Source of the DNA: Flavobacteriales bacterium
GTDB taxonomy: Bacteria; Bacteroidota; Bacteroidia; Flavobacteriales_E; Vicingaceae
Direction of reading: 5' to 3'
Assembly (NCBI GenBank): GCA_013359255.1
Contig: JABWCF010000003.1
Location: forward strand, 239,246 to 303,245
Length of the DNA: 64,000 nucleotides
Part shown: in pieces, positions 1 through 8,203 of the stretch
Numbering within the stretch: position 1 is the first letter of the stretch
Layout of the letters: every line of letters begins with the position of its first letter
Program-made: the position numbers and the translations under genes
Notes under the pieces: model-generated
Told to the model about the DNA's origin: nothing
Database searches by the model: none
What the model saw: only the letters and a program-made list of their open reading frames with translations

Positions 1-1
1 T

Positions 2-283
2 TTAGTTTTTATTCTTGTTGGTTCTTTAACCAATGTGGCACACAGCCAATGCACTGTTTTTATTGAAAATTTTAACAACTCCTTAGGCCAGTTTACTCCA
101 CAAAATGGAGTGAGCGGAAACTGGATTTTTACTAATTCGTGCGGGCAAAGCAATAGTCCAGGACATTCTGCTCCCGGTTCCGCTTTATTTGAAGGCTCCA
201 GCTGCCAGTTTGGCAATGGAGGTTCAACAGTATCCGGAGAAATGGTTTCACCATCCATTACTCTACAGGAGGTGCTCCTATAG
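2..283 (+). pseudogene. 5' fragment of frameshifted T9SS-exported protein (runs in from left edge)
   Basis: The reading frame is open from the first bases of the window, so the true start lies to the left. The first residues (LVFILVGSLT...AHSQ) look like the end of a signal peptide. Next comes the start of a MAM/jelly-roll-like domain (FIENFNNSLGQF, APGSALFEG). The frame ends at a stop at 281-283. Frame 1, however, continues the same domain immediately (YSTGGAPIASFKYYISNECG) into the next entry. One base appears to be missing, or two gained, around 254-262. This is either a genuine inactivating frameshift or a sequencing error; the sequence alone cannot decide. Confidence 0.75.
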
Positions 284-318
284 CTTCATTTAAGTACTAC
301 ATCAGTAACGAATGTGGA

Positions 319-2169
319 ATGGGTGGAAATACTTGTTGGTATGATGCATTGTACTTTGAGATTTCTAACAACGGTGGCATTTCTTACACCACTATTGCCA
401 GCTCTGAAAGCGGACCTTTGGTAAACGGAGGATGGCATTCTTTTCAATATAATTTATCATCTTATGCAGGACAAACTATAATTATAAAATTTCGTTTCAA
501 CTCTAAAGATGGATGGGGAAATGCTTATGACGGTATCTACGTAGATGATGTAATGGTAATTCAAGGATTTGCCCCAACACCCACTATTACAGCTCAAGGC
601 CCTGTGGTGTTTTGTCCTGGAGACAGTGTAATATTAAGTTCTACCTCGGCTTCTAAATACCAATGGTCTAATGGCGACACTACTCAATCCATTGTGGTAA
701 CAAATTCTGGCTCATACAGCGTTATGATATTTGATGGTAATGGCTGCCCCAGTGAATCTTCAAACATTATCAGTGTAAAAGTGCTTTCTGCAGCACCGGC
801 ACCCATTTTAGCAAACGATACCATTTGCTATGGGGACAGTTCTGCTTTAGTTATTGGAAATACGGGAATTTTTGAGTGGTTTGATACTCCCGGAGGAAAC
901 CTACTTTTTACAGGTGATAGCATGATGTTTAATGGTACCACCACTACTACCTATTATATACAAAATGCTGATACTGGTGGGTTTGGACCTGGTGTTTACT
1001 ATCTTACTTCTCAAAATAATGAGCCATGGTGGGATAACTCAAACATTGATGCCATGGATCAGGCATTTGGCCCGGGCAACTGGACGACATTATACTACCA
1101 AAATGTAAACATTAATTCCTACCTTAACAATTCTACTTGCTTTATATACGTGGAAGGAAGCGATTGTAATGATGTGTTGATGGAACAGTTTTTAATCAGT
1201 AATCTTTCTGCACTAGAAGCATGGGTGAACTCAGGAGGTCATTTATTTTTAAATTCTGCCCCAAACTGTTTATCGAGTAATATGAACTTCGGTTTTGGAA
1301 ATACCACCCTGAACTACCCATATTCTTGGCCAGGAGACGTTATAAGCCCTAACCCAAATCATCCTGTTTTTGTAGGGCCATTCAATACCATATTGCCTAT
1401 GAGTGGGGGAAGCTATGCCCATGCAACCGTTTCAGGTACCTCTTTAGATACTATTTTAGTTGACCAATGGAACCCTAATGATGTTGTTTTAGCCGAAAAA
1501 ACATGGGGAAATGGTAAAGTAATGTTTGGAGCAATGACCAATCATAATTTTCACAATCCTGCACCAGAAGTAGGAAATTTTAGAGCAAATGTGCTTACCT
1601 ATTTAAGTGAATGTGGTTTTGCTTGTGTAAGCCAACTTACTCCGGTTACAGTAGTAGTAAACCCTTTACCCGTTGTTTCTTATGAAGCCAATCCAAATTT
1701 AATTTGTATCTCTTCTAGTGTAGTTCAGCTTACCGGAGGAAGCCCTTCAGGCGGAGTATATACAGGGAACGGAGTGTTATATGGAGGAGGCAATTACTAC
1801 TTTGCCTCAAATATTGTGGGCTTTGGAACTCATCCCGTGGTGTACACTTATACCGATAACAACGGCTGTGTAAATTCTGATACATCTTACATTACAGTTT
1901 ATGACTGCGTAGGTATTAATGAGCTAAACACAGAAAACGTATCTGTTTTCCCTAACCCTGCAAACAATGAGTTAAATATCCAATTTGGATACATGGTTTC
2001 CAATACAAAGATTGAGATTCTTTCGTACAACGGGCAATTGGTATATTCCTCTTTTGCAGATAACACTAATACTGTTCAATTAGATTTAAGCCAGTACCAC
2101 AAAGGATTGTACCTACTTAGACTAACCTCTGACAACGGAGAAGTAAACATGAAAATAATGAAGCAATAA
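319..2169 (+). CDS. T9SS type A sorting-domain protein with Ig-like repeats, 3' part of a frameshifted gene
   Basis: This is the main part of the gene that begins at the left edge; frame 1 is actually open from about 193. The first ~100 residues finish a MAM/carbohydrate-binding-like domain (WYDALYFEISNNGG, GIYVDDVMV). Two Ig/PKD-like modules common in Bacteroidota surface proteins follow (CPGDSVILSS; the cysteine and YQWSNG pattern). A middle region (GPGVYYLTSQ to FRANVLTYLSECG) resembles a ThuA/GATase-like fold reporting a date or event, but I do not recognise its activity. The last ~75 residues are a classic type IX sorting domain (VSVFPNPANNELNI, GLYLLRL). The product should be secreted or cell-surface attached. 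The ATG at 319 is probably not the natural start, because the domain is already under way there. Confidence 0.85.
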   Translation: MGGNTCWYDALYFEISNNGGISYTTIASSESGPLVNGGWHSFQYNLSSYAGQTIIIKFRFNSKDGWGNAYDGIYVDDVMVIQGFAPTPTITAQGPVVFCPGDSVILSSTSASKYQWSNGDTTQSIVVTNSGSYSVMIFDGNGCPSESSNIISVKVLSAAPAPILANDTICYGDSSALVIGNTGIFEWFDTPGGNLLFTGDSMMFNGTTTTTYYIQNADTGGFGPGVYYLTSQNNEPWWDNSNIDAMDQAFGPGNWTTLYYQNVNINSYLNNSTCFIYVEGSDCNDVLMEQFLISNLSALEAWVNSGGHLFLNSAPNCLSSNMNFGFGNTTLNYPYSWPGDVISPNPNHPVFVGPFNTILPMSGGSYAHATVSGTSLDTILVDQWNPNDVVLAEKTWGNGKVMFGAMTNHNFHNPAPEVGNFRANVLTYLSECGFACVSQLTPVTVVVNPLPVVSYEANPNLICISSSVVQLTGGSPSGGVYTGNGVLYGGGNYYFASNIVGFGTHPVVYTYTDNNGCVNSDTSYITVYDCVGINELNTENVSVFPNPANNELNIQFGYMVSNTKIEILSYNGQLVYSSFADNTNTVQLDLSQYHKGLYLLRLTSDNGEVNMKIMKQ

Positions 2170-2194
2170 CATCAAAATCATTATTATAAAAAAA

Positions 2195-2230
2195 CAAAAA
2201 GAGCCGATAAATCGGCTCTTTTTGTTTTTT
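2195..2230 (+). terminator. Rho-independent terminator after the T9SS gene
   Basis: The arms AAAAAGAGCCGAT and ATCGGCTCTTTTT form a near-perfect hairpin, followed by a further T run (TTTGTTTTTT). It starts 26 bases after the stop of the preceding gene and lies just before the rfbB promoter, so it separates the two transcription units. Confidence 0.9.
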
Positions 2231-2251
2231 TACATACCACTCTAAGTTTTG

Positions 2252-2259
2252 TACCTTTG
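2252..2259 (+). promoter_or_regulatory. Bacteroidota-type -7 element (TACCTTTG) for rfbB
   Basis: TACCTTTG matches the TAnnTTTG -7 consensus of Bacteroidota promoters and ends 20 bases before the ATG at 2279. A convincing TTG at -33 is not seen. Because the element lies just downstream of the ATG at 2249, that upstream start used by the ORF track should not be transcribed. This favours the start at 2279. Confidence 0.55.
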
Positions 2260-2278
2260 CTCTCTTATAAAAAACAAA

Positions 2279-3328
2279 ATGAAAATTTTAATTACAGGGG
2301 GAGCCGGTTTTATTGGCTCTCATACCATAAGGCTTTTTGTAAATAAATATCCACAGTATCAAATTTTTAATTTAGACAGTTTAACCTATGCAGGAAATTT
2401 AGAAAACCTGCAAGACTTAGAAACGAAAACTAACTACACTTTTATTAAAGGCGATATTACCGACCAACCTTTTATTGAGAATCTTTTTAAGAAACACAGC
2501 TTTGATGGAATTATTCACCTTGCAGCCGAAAGCCATGTTGACCGTTCGATAGAAAACCCCATGCAATTTGTGCTTACCAATGTAATAGGAACAGTGAACC
2601 TTCTTAATGCAGCACAACAGCAATGGGCAAAAGATTCTGAAGGCAAAAGATTTTATCATATTTCTACCGATGAAGTATATGGCTCACTTGGAAAAGAAGG
2701 TTACTTTACTGAAGAAACATCGTATGATCCACGCAGCCCTTATTCGGCCTCAAAAGCATCGTCCGACCATTTTGTGCGAGCCTACTACCATACTTACAAA
2801 TTACCCGTAGTTCTTTCTAACTGCTCTAACAACTACGGTTCGCACCAGTTTCCGGAAAAACTGATTCCTCTTTGTATTCACAATATAAAAAATTCTCACC
2901 CTATTCCCGTATACGGAAAAGGCGAAAATATACGCGACTGGCTTTGGGTAGAAGACCACGCCCGTGCAATTGATACCATTTTTCATAATGGAAAAATTGG
3001 AGAAACCTACAATATTGGTGGACAAAACGAATGGACCAACATTGATTTGGTTAAATTGCTGTGTGGAATAATGGATCGAAAATTACATCGCAAATCAGGC
3101 ACTTCGGAAAAACTCATTACGTTTGTTACCGACCGCAAAGGACATGATTTACGTTACGCCATCGATTCCTCTAAATTACAAAACGAACTCCATTGGAAAC
3201 CCTCTCTTCAGTTCGAAGAAGGCTTAGAAAAGACCGTAGGCTGGTACTTGGAAAACGAGGATTGGTTAAATAAAGTTACCTCTGGCGAATATCGTACATA
3301 CTACGAAAAACAATATACCACAAGATGA
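2279..3328 (+). CDS. rfbB: dTDP-glucose 4,6-dehydratase
   Basis: Cytoplasmic short-chain dehydrogenase that converts dTDP-glucose to dTDP-4-keto-6-deoxyglucose, the entry step to dTDP-rhamnose and other deoxysugars. The NAD-binding GGAGFIGSH motif is at residues 7-15. Family signatures follow: LAAESHVDRS, the STDEVYG loop with the catalytic Asp-Glu pair, and the YSASK catalytic Tyr/Lys. The length (349 residues) is normal for RfbB. The start at 2279 is preferred over 2249 because the glycine-rich loop then begins at the usual distance and the -7 element lies at 2252-2259. The gene overlaps the next epimerase by the ATGA at 3325-3328, indicating co-transcription with it and the capsule phosphatase. 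The rmlA, rmlC and rmlD partners are not in the window. Confidence 0.95.
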   Translation: MKILITGGAGFIGSHTIRLFVNKYPQYQIFNLDSLTYAGNLENLQDLETKTNYTFIKGDITDQPFIENLFKKHSFDGIIHLAAESHVDRSIENPMQFVLTNVIGTVNLLNAAQQQWAKDSEGKRFYHISTDEVYGSLGKEGYFTEETSYDPRSPYSASKASSDHFVRAYYHTYKLPVVLSNCSNNYGSHQFPEKLIPLCIHNIKNSHPIPVYGKGENIRDWLWVEDHARAIDTIFHNGKIGETYNIGGQNEWTNIDLVKLLCGIMDRKLHRKSGTSEKLITFVTDRKGHDLRYAIDSSKLQNELHWKPSLQFEEGLEKTVGWYLENEDWLNKVTSGEYRTYYEKQYTTR

Positions 3329-4317
3329 ATTACTCAAAGGCTTTTCATACTGGAAGCTTAGCTGATTATACTTTTTTAGTTACCGGAGCTGCAGGATTCA
3401 TTGGCTCACACCTTGTAGAATACCTACTGCAACACAAAGCCGGAAAAGTTATTGGAATAGATAATTTAAGCAACGGCTACGAGAAAAATATAGCTGCATT
3501 TTTATGCTCAGAAAATTTTGAATTTCATAAAGCCGATATTACCGATTTTAGTGTTTGTCTTTCTTTTTGCAAACAGGTTAATTTTGTTTTGCATCAGGCT
3601 GCATTAGGTTCTGTACCTCGTTCCATCGCAAACCCTCTAGATACGCATGCCTCTAACTCAACCGGTTTTTTAAATCTGTTGGAAGCAACTCGTATTTCAG
3701 GTATAAAACGAATGGTTTATGCCAGTTCCTCCTCGGTTTATGGTAATAATACCGACCTTCCGAAAGTTGAACACAAAATAGGGCTTCCACTTTCGCCTTA
3801 TGCTGTTTCGAAAATTACAAACGAACTGTATGCCCACACCTACGCACAGATGCACAACATGCCTGTAATAGGTCTCCGATATTTCAATATTTTTGGCCCA
3901 CGGCAAAACACAAAAGGCCCTTATGCCGCAGCCATTCCTCTTTTTATTGAATCGTTGCTAAATAACCAACCCTGCTACATTAATGGCGATGGAGAACAAA
4001 GCCGAGATTTTACCTTTATAGAAAATGCGGTTCAGGCCAACATCAAAGCTCTTTTTACGAATAAAACCGAAGCATTTGGCAAAGTGGTGAATATTGCCTG
4101 CGGACAAAAAATTTCGGTAAATCAGATTTACCATAAAATTTCCAATGCCTTACAATTAAAAAAAGAGCCTATTTACCGAGAAGAAAGAATAGGTGATGTG
4201 CGTAATTCCCTAGCCGATATATCTAAAGCCAAAGAATGGCTAAATTATACCCCCGAAGTTTTATTTGAAAAAGGAGTTCAACAAACCGTAGAGTGGTTTC
4301 TCGAAAACAGAAAATAA
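3325..4317 (+). CDS. NAD-dependent UDP-sugar epimerase (WbpP/Gne-like SDR)
   Basis: Extended short-chain dehydrogenase of 330 residues. It has the nucleotide-binding GAAGFIGSH loop at residues ~20-28, IDNLSNGY after the second strand, catalytic SSSSVYG and YAVSK, and the C-terminal substrate loops GLRYFNIFGPRQ and GEQSRDFTFIENA. This pattern fits the UDP-N-acetylglucosamine 4-epimerase (WbpP) group better than plain GalE or RfbB, but the exact substrate cannot be fixed by eye. It overlaps rfbB by 4 bases and is followed after one base by the CpsB-like phosphatase, so all three form one polysaccharide operon. Related UDP-glucuronate epimerases or decarboxylases are the main alternatives. Confidence 0.85.
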   Translation: MNYSKAFHTGSLADYTFLVTGAAGFIGSHLVEYLLQHKAGKVIGIDNLSNGYEKNIAAFLCSENFEFHKADITDFSVCLSFCKQVNFVLHQAALGSVPRSIANPLDTHASNSTGFLNLLEATRISGIKRMVYASSSSVYGNNTDLPKVEHKIGLPLSPYAVSKITNELYAHTYAQMHNMPVIGLRYFNIFGPRQNTKGPYAAAIPLFIESLLNNQPCYINGDGEQSRDFTFIENAVQANIKALFTNKTEAFGKVVNIACGQKISVNQIYHKISNALQLKKEPIYREERIGDVRNSLADISKAKEWLNYTPEVLFEKGVQQTVEWFLENRK

Positions 4318-4318
4318 T

Positions 4319-5053
4319 ATGCATTGGTTAAAAAATATTTTTTCTAAAAAAGAGAAAGTAAACCTCGAACTACTTTGTTGCGATATGCACTCGCATCTTA
4401 TTCCCGGAATTGACGATGGAGCCAAAGATTTAGAACAAAGTATAGAAATGATTCGTGCGTTTAAAGAACTTGGATATAAAAAAATAATTACTACACCTCA
4501 TATAATGAGTGATTATTACAAAAACACTCCCGATATAATTTTAAACGGACTGGAAAAAGTAAAAAATGAGCTGACTAAAAACCATATTGAAATAGAAGTA
4601 GAAGCTGCTGCCGAATATTATTTAGATGAAAACTTTGAAGAAAAAATAAAAACCAAAAAACTACTTTCTTTCGGAAAAAACTATGTACTTTTTGAACTTT
4701 CTATGTTTTCGGAACCCCCCCATTTAGCCAATGTAATTTTCGAATTGCAAGTAGCCGGATATACCCCTGTTCTGGCTCATCCGGAACGCTACCCATACTG
4801 GCATAAAAATATTGACCAATACGATGAACTTCGTTCAAAAGGAGTTTTGTTACAATTAAACCTGCTTTCGTTAACCGGAGCATACTCCGCAGAAGTAAAA
4901 AAAACAGCACAAAAACTAATAGATTTCCAAAAAATTGATTTCTGTGGCAGCGATGCACACAGCAAATTTCACTTGCAATTACTGAGCGAAAATCTTCACT
5001 TACCTTATCTTCATAAATTAATGGCTTTAGAATTATTGAATAAAACACTTTAA
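4319..5053 (+). CDS. CpsB/YwqE-type tyrosine-protein phosphatase (PHP domain)
   Basis: Metal-dependent PHP-fold phosphatase of 244 residues, a relative of the capsule-regulating CpsB/CapC and YwqE enzymes. These dephosphorylate the tyrosine kinase that controls exopolysaccharide chain length. Metal-binding motifs are all visible and in order: DMHSHLIPGIDDG near residue 25, TTPHIM, AAAEYYLDE, LAHPERY and GSDAHS. It starts one base after the epimerase stop, placing it last in the rfbB-epimerase operon and supporting a role in surface polysaccharide production. The cognate Wzc-like kinase is not in the window. A C7 run lies within the coding sequence at about 4715. Confidence 0.9.
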   Translation: MHWLKNIFSKKEKVNLELLCCDMHSHLIPGIDDGAKDLEQSIEMIRAFKELGYKKIITTPHIMSDYYKNTPDIILNGLEKVKNELTKNHIEIEVEAAAEYYLDENFEEKIKTKKLLSFGKNYVLFELSMFSEPPHLANVIFELQVAGYTPVLAHPERYPYWHKNIDQYDELRSKGVLLQLNLLSLTGAYSAEVKKTAQKLIDFQKIDFCGSDAHSKFHLQLLSENLHLPYLHKLMALELLNKTL

Positions 5054-5172
5054 GATTTTTTAATATTTCATTGCCACCTTCTTGAACTTAATTGAATTTT
5101 TTTTTGTTGTGCTGTATACACAAATAATTAAAACATGTATCCCTATTTTCTTAAACTATAACAAAGCCTCTG

Positions 5173-5180
5173 TACATTTG
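5173..5180 (+). promoter_or_regulatory. -7 element (TACATTTG) for the Crp-family gene
   Basis: TACATTTG matches TAnnTTTG exactly and ends 28 bases before the ATG at 5208. No clear -33 TTG is seen at the usual spacing, which is compatible with an activated or weak promoter. Confidence 0.5.
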
Positions 5181-5207
5181 CTTAGAAACCCATAATATTT
5201 AAAGAAA

Positions 5208-5837
5208 ATGAATACGGACTCACTAAACCAAATTTCAGAGTTTCAAACCTCTCCAAAAATCAAAGAAAAACTAATAGAATACGGGTTTACAAAAATATTT
5301 AAAACAGGAGAGATTATTTTAAACGAAAACGCATACATCAAAGCCATTCCCATTGTAATGAGAGGTAACATAAAAGTATTTAGAGTAGATGATGATGGAA
5401 GAGAAATTTTACTTTACTACATCAACACCGGTGAAAGTTGCATCATGTCGTTTTTGGGTGGAATACACCAAGATACCAGTAAAGTAAAAGCCATAGCCGA
5501 AGACGAAACAGAAATTTTATTTATTCCTATACAAAAAGTAACCGAACTTATAAAAGAATTTCCAGAATGGCTCGATTATATTTTTAAACTTTATCACAAA
5601 CGCTTCGAAGAACTCTTGGAAGTAGTAAATGCTGTAGCATTTAAAAAAATGGATGAAAGACTTTTGCATTTTCTGAAAAATAAGGCACTAATTACCCATA
5701 CAAAAACACTAAACATTACCCACGAACAGTTGGCGAATGAGTTGGGAACTGCACGGGTTGTTATCTCAAGACTGCTTAAACAAATGGAAACGGAAGGCTA
5801 TATTTTATTGGGACGAAATAAAATTACTCTTCTGTAA
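5208..5837 (+). CDS. Crp/Fnr-family transcriptional regulator
   Basis: 209-residue regulator. It has an N-terminal cyclic-nucleotide-binding-like beta-barrel (GEIILNENAYIKAIPIVMRGNIKVF), the dimerisation helix, and a C-terminal winged helix with recognition segment THEQLANELGTARVVISRLLKQME. It lacks the N-terminal cysteine cluster of oxygen-sensing FNR; a lone Cys lies in GESCIMSF. The sensed signal is unknown. It heads a rhodanese/thioredoxin cluster (5908-7703) on the same strand, so it probably controls sulfur or oxidative-stress functions encoded next to it. The 70-base gap to the next gene may hold a second promoter. It is unlike the two Crp/Fnr proteins at 10175 and 10998 in length and in the recognition helix. 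Confidence 0.9.
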   Translation: MNTDSLNQISEFQTSPKIKEKLIEYGFTKIFKTGEIILNENAYIKAIPIVMRGNIKVFRVDDDGREILLYYINTGESCIMSFLGGIHQDTSKVKAIAEDETEILFIPIQKVTELIKEFPEWLDYIFKLYHKRFEELLEVVNAVAFKKMDERLLHFLKNKALITHTKTLNITHEQLANELGTARVVISRLLKQMETEGYILLGRNKITLL

Positions 5838-5907
5838 CAAAAGTAACCGTATAATAGCTTTCTGGCTACCGAACTTTGCTCTAATTATTCACCTTAAAAT
5901 TTAAAAA

Positions 5908-6111
5908 ATGAAAAAAAACATGGGAACTGCCGATAAAATAATACGTATTCTTATCGCAATCATCATAACGGCATTATATATTACTAGCACCATTTCCGGT
6001 ATACTGGCTATTGTACTTCTTATTCTTTCAGGAATTTTTATTGCTACAAGTTTTATCGGATTTTGCCCTTTATACACCTTGTTTAAAATAAACACTTGTA
6101 AAAGCAAATAA
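5908..6111 (+). CDS. Small DUF2892 membrane protein (YgaP-like)
   Basis: 67-residue protein with two hydrophobic helices (IIRILIAIIITALYI and ILAIVLLILSGIFIATSF) and the short GFCPLYTLF signature of DUF2892. This is the part that forms the membrane tail of E. coli YgaP, a membrane rhodanese. Here the tail is a separate gene, and a free-standing rhodanese begins two bases after its stop, so the pair may act as a split YgaP. It lies in the operon behind the Crp-type regulator. Confidence 0.85.
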   Translation: MKKNMGTADKIIRILIAIIITALYITSTISGILAIVLLILSGIFIATSFIGFCPLYTLFKINTCKSK

Positions 6112-6113
6112 CC

Positions 6114-6362
6114 ATGAATCAAGATTTTAAAACCATCTTAGACGTAAGAACCAAAGAAGAATTTATTTCCGGTAATGTATCGGGCAGTATTAATATTCCG
6201 TTACAGGATATTCCTAAACAATTAGAAAAAATAAAAAAATTAGCTCCACCTATATTGCTTTGTTGTGCCAGTGGAGCACGGAGTTATCAGGCAGAGCAGT
6301 TTTTGAAAAACAATGGTATTGATTGCATAAATGCAGGAAGTTGGTTAAACATAAAATGTTAA
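6114..6362 (+). CDS. Rhodanese-like sulfurtransferase (first of three)
   Basis: Single rhodanese domain of 82 residues, shorter than usual (~100). It has ILDVRTKEEF near the N terminus and the active-site loop CASGARS with the catalytic cysteine. The reaction is transfer of sulfane sulfur from a donor to a thiol acceptor. It sits two bases after the DUF2892 gene and four bases before a second rhodanese, so it is clearly in an operon. The missing C-terminal helix suggests a minimal domain, possibly held at the membrane through the neighbouring DUF2892 protein. Confidence 0.88.
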   Translation: MNQDFKTILDVRTKEEFISGNVSGSINIPLQDIPKQLEKIKKLAPPILLCCASGARSYQAEQFLKNNGIDCINAGSWLNIKC

Positions 6363-6365
6363 GAA

Positions 6366-6680
6366 ATGATTGAATTACTAAAAAATTTATTTGGAGTAAA
6401 AGAAAAAGTAAACCCCAAAGAGCTATTAAATAAAGGAGCCACTATTTTAGATGTAAGAACTAAAGCTGAATACCAAAGTGGGCATATTAAGGGCTCCGTT
6501 AATATTCCTTTAGATAAATTGGAAAGCAATATTTCCAAAATAAACAAAAATAAACCCATTATAACTTGTTGTGCTTCCGGTATGCGAAGTGCTTCGGCTA
6601 AAAATATTTTAAAAACATACGGTTTTACCGAAGTACATAATGGCGGGGGTTGGATTAGTTTAAAACATAAAATAAAATAA
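6366..6680 (+). CDS. Rhodanese-like sulfurtransferase (second of three)
   Basis: 104-residue rhodanese with a short amphipathic N-terminal extension (IELLKNLFGVKEKV), the ILDVRTKAEYQSGHI motif and the active-site loop CASGMRS. It is very similar to the preceding protein in the core and probably arose by tandem duplication. It is followed by thioredoxin after one base. In this context a role in handling persulfide or oxidised thiols together with thioredoxin is likely, but this is inferred from gene order only. Confidence 0.9.
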   Translation: MIELLKNLFGVKEKVNPKELLNKGATILDVRTKAEYQSGHIKGSVNIPLDKLESNISKINKNKPIITCCASGMRSASAKNILKTYGFTEVHNGGGWISLKHKIK

Positions 6681-6681
6681 G

Positions 6682-6978
6682 ATGTCGAAATTCGCAGAAT
6701 TAATTAATTCGGAAAAACCAGTATTAGTGGACTTTTTTGCCGAATGGTGTGGGCCTTGTAAAATGATGAAACCTATTTTAGAACAAGTAAAACAAGAGGT
6801 TGCGGATAAAGTGAATATCTTAAAAGTGGATGTGGACAAAAACCCTCATGCCGCCATGCAGTACAAAATACAAGGAGTTCCTACACTTTTATTATTTAAA
6901 AAAGGAAAAGTGCTTTGGAGACAGTCTGGAGTAGTAGACGCAAAAAACTTAAAAAAAATCATCACTCAATTTGTATAA
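6682..6978 (+). CDS. trxA: Thioredoxin
   Basis: 98-residue cytoplasmic thioredoxin. It has the canonical redox site WCGPC (Cys23 and Cys26), the VDKNPHAA stretch and the cis-proline GVPTLLLF. The length is slightly short of the family norm (~105). It reduces protein disulfides and could regenerate the adjacent rhodaneses. It starts one base after the second rhodanese and is followed by the lipoprotein after five bases, so it is part of the same operon. The symbol denotes the family; other trxA paralogues may exist outside the window. Confidence 0.9.
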   Translation: MSKFAELINSEKPVLVDFFAEWCGPCKMMKPILEQVKQEVADKVNILKVDVDKNPHAAMQYKIQGVPTLLLFKKGKVLWRQSGVVDAKNLKKIITQFV

Positions 6979-6983
6979 TCATT

Positions 6984-7703
6984 ATGAAAAGTAAAATCGT
7001 TTATCTCTACACTTTTTTTGCATTGTTACTTGTAGCATGCTCTAACGGACAAACACCTGGCACCAACAATACCAACCTTTCGGCATCTGAGTTTTCCGAA
7101 AAACTAAAACAAGAAAAAAACGCTCAGTTGATAGACGTAAGAACCCCGGAAGAGTTTAATGAGGGCTTTATTGCCGAAGCGTTAAACATAAACTGGAACA
7201 GTAATTCTTTTGACAACGACATTCAGATATTAGATAAATCAAAACCGGTATTTGTATATTGTTTTAGCGGAGCTCGAAGTGCTTCAGCAGCTTCCTACAT
7301 GAGAAAAAACGGATTTAAAGAAGTGTATGAATTAAACGGAGGCATATTAAAATGGAGAGCAGCCAAACTGCCTGAAACAACTGTTAAAACAGCTAACCAA
7401 AATGAAATGAGTTTAAAAGAATTTCAACAACTCATTGCCGATAATAAAGCCATTCTTATAAACTACTATGCCGAATGGTGTGTGCCCTGCAAAAAAATGA
7501 AACCTTTTATAGATGAGCTTTCCACCGAGTTAAAAGGAAAAATAGAAATTGTACGCATAGATGTAGATAAAAACAAAAAGTTAGCAAAAGAACTGAATGT
7601 AACTGAAGTACCTGTATTAGAGTTTTACAAAAACTCTAATAAAACATGGACTCATAGCGGATTTATAGAAAAAAAGGAAATCGAAAAGAATATACTTCGG
7701 TAA
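6984..7703 (+). CDS. Lipoprotein with rhodanese plus thioredoxin domains
   Basis: 239-residue two-domain protein. A lipoprotein signal ends at LLLVAC (Cys19). Residues ~40-130 are a rhodanese domain (LIDVRTPEEFNEGF, active-site loop CFSGARS). Residues ~140-239 are a thioredoxin domain with WCVPC and EVPVLEFY. It should act outside the cytoplasmic membrane, giving this operon a periplasmic counterpart to its cytoplasmic rhodanese and thioredoxin. The start at 6984 is chosen over the track start at 6915 because it places the signal peptide at the N terminus and avoids overlap with trxA. Confidence 0.9.
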   Translation: MKSKIVYLYTFFALLLVACSNGQTPGTNNTNLSASEFSEKLKQEKNAQLIDVRTPEEFNEGFIAEALNINWNSNSFDNDIQILDKSKPVFVYCFSGARSASAASYMRKNGFKEVYELNGGILKWRAAKLPETTVKTANQNEMSLKEFQQLIADNKAILINYYAEWCVPCKKMKPFIDELSTELKGKIEIVRIDVDKNKKLAKELNVTEVPVLEFYKNSNKTWTHSGFIEKKEIEKNILR

Positions 7704-7726
7704 GTATATTTTAGAACTTAAAGATT

Positions 7727-7744
7727 AGCATTTTATGCTTTTTT
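7727..7744. terminator. Short hairpin between convergent genes
   Basis: AGCAT, a TTT loop and ATGCT are followed by six T residues, between the end of the rhodanese operon and the end of the minus-strand YwqK-like gene. The stem is only five pairs, so it is a weak candidate terminator for the plus strand. Confidence 0.4.
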
Positions 7745-7747
7745 AAC

Positions 7748-8191
7748 TTATTGATTGTTTTCGTTGCTAATCAATTCCCCTTCGTTGTCGTATACTTTCT
7801 GAAGGCCAAAGAGTTCGTCATCCACATAATTCGATTCGCGAATTAAAATTCCTTTTTCGTTGTATTGTTTGAAATATCCATTTAACTTGTCGTTTTTGTA
7901 CATTCCTTCGCTTCTTAAAATACCGGCTCTATCCCAAGTGTACCAAACTCCTTCTCGCTTTCCAAATTCAAAATGGCCTTGCATTTCTTTTTTTCCATTT
8001 TCGTACCACCAAGTCCAAAGTCCATGGTTTTGGTTATTCAGGGTAGCTCCGTCATATATCATTTGACCGTTTTGGTAAAATTTATTTTCGGCCGAATCGG
8101 AAAAATAATAAAAAATCCAAATAACTACCAAGATGATAAGAGCAGTAATTGGCTTATGATAACTTTGGTAACGATATTTGAAAATTCGCAT
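7748..8191 (-). CDS. YwqK/MORN-type repeat protein with N-terminal membrane helix
   Basis: 147 residues. One predicted transmembrane helix lies near residues 15-33 (ALIILVVIWIFYYFS). About four ~23-residue MORN-like repeats follow (ENGKKEMQGHFEFGKREGVW and variants). Database labels often call such proteins toxin-antitoxin YwqK antitoxins, but nothing here supports a toxin partner. The repeats probably form a beta-ribbon facing the periplasm. It lies 12 bases after moaCB on the same strand. The large protein at 40994 is built from the same repeat. Confidence 0.75.
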   Translation of the reverse strand: MRIFKYRYQSYHKPITALIILVVIWIFYYFSDSAENKFYQNGQMIYDGATLNNQNHGLWTWWYENGKKEMQGHFEFGKREGVWYTWDRAGILRSEGMYKNDKLNGYFKQYNEKGILIRESNYVDDELFGLQKVYDNEGELISNENNQ

Positions 8192-8203
8192 AAAATTAAA
8201 GTG

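Noticed and set aside
4714-4720. C7 run in the CpsB-like gene as a second phase-variation tract
   Set aside because: The frame is intact through the run and the gene is complete, so there is no sign of switching.
6915-6983. Upstream start for the rhodanese-thioredoxin lipoprotein
   Set aside because: It would overlap trxA by 64 bases and bury the lipoprotein signal 23 residues into the protein.
7748-8191. Toxin-antitoxin label for the YwqK-like protein
   Set aside because: No toxin-like small gene is adjacent; the protein is a membrane-anchored repeat protein next to Mo-cofactor genes.
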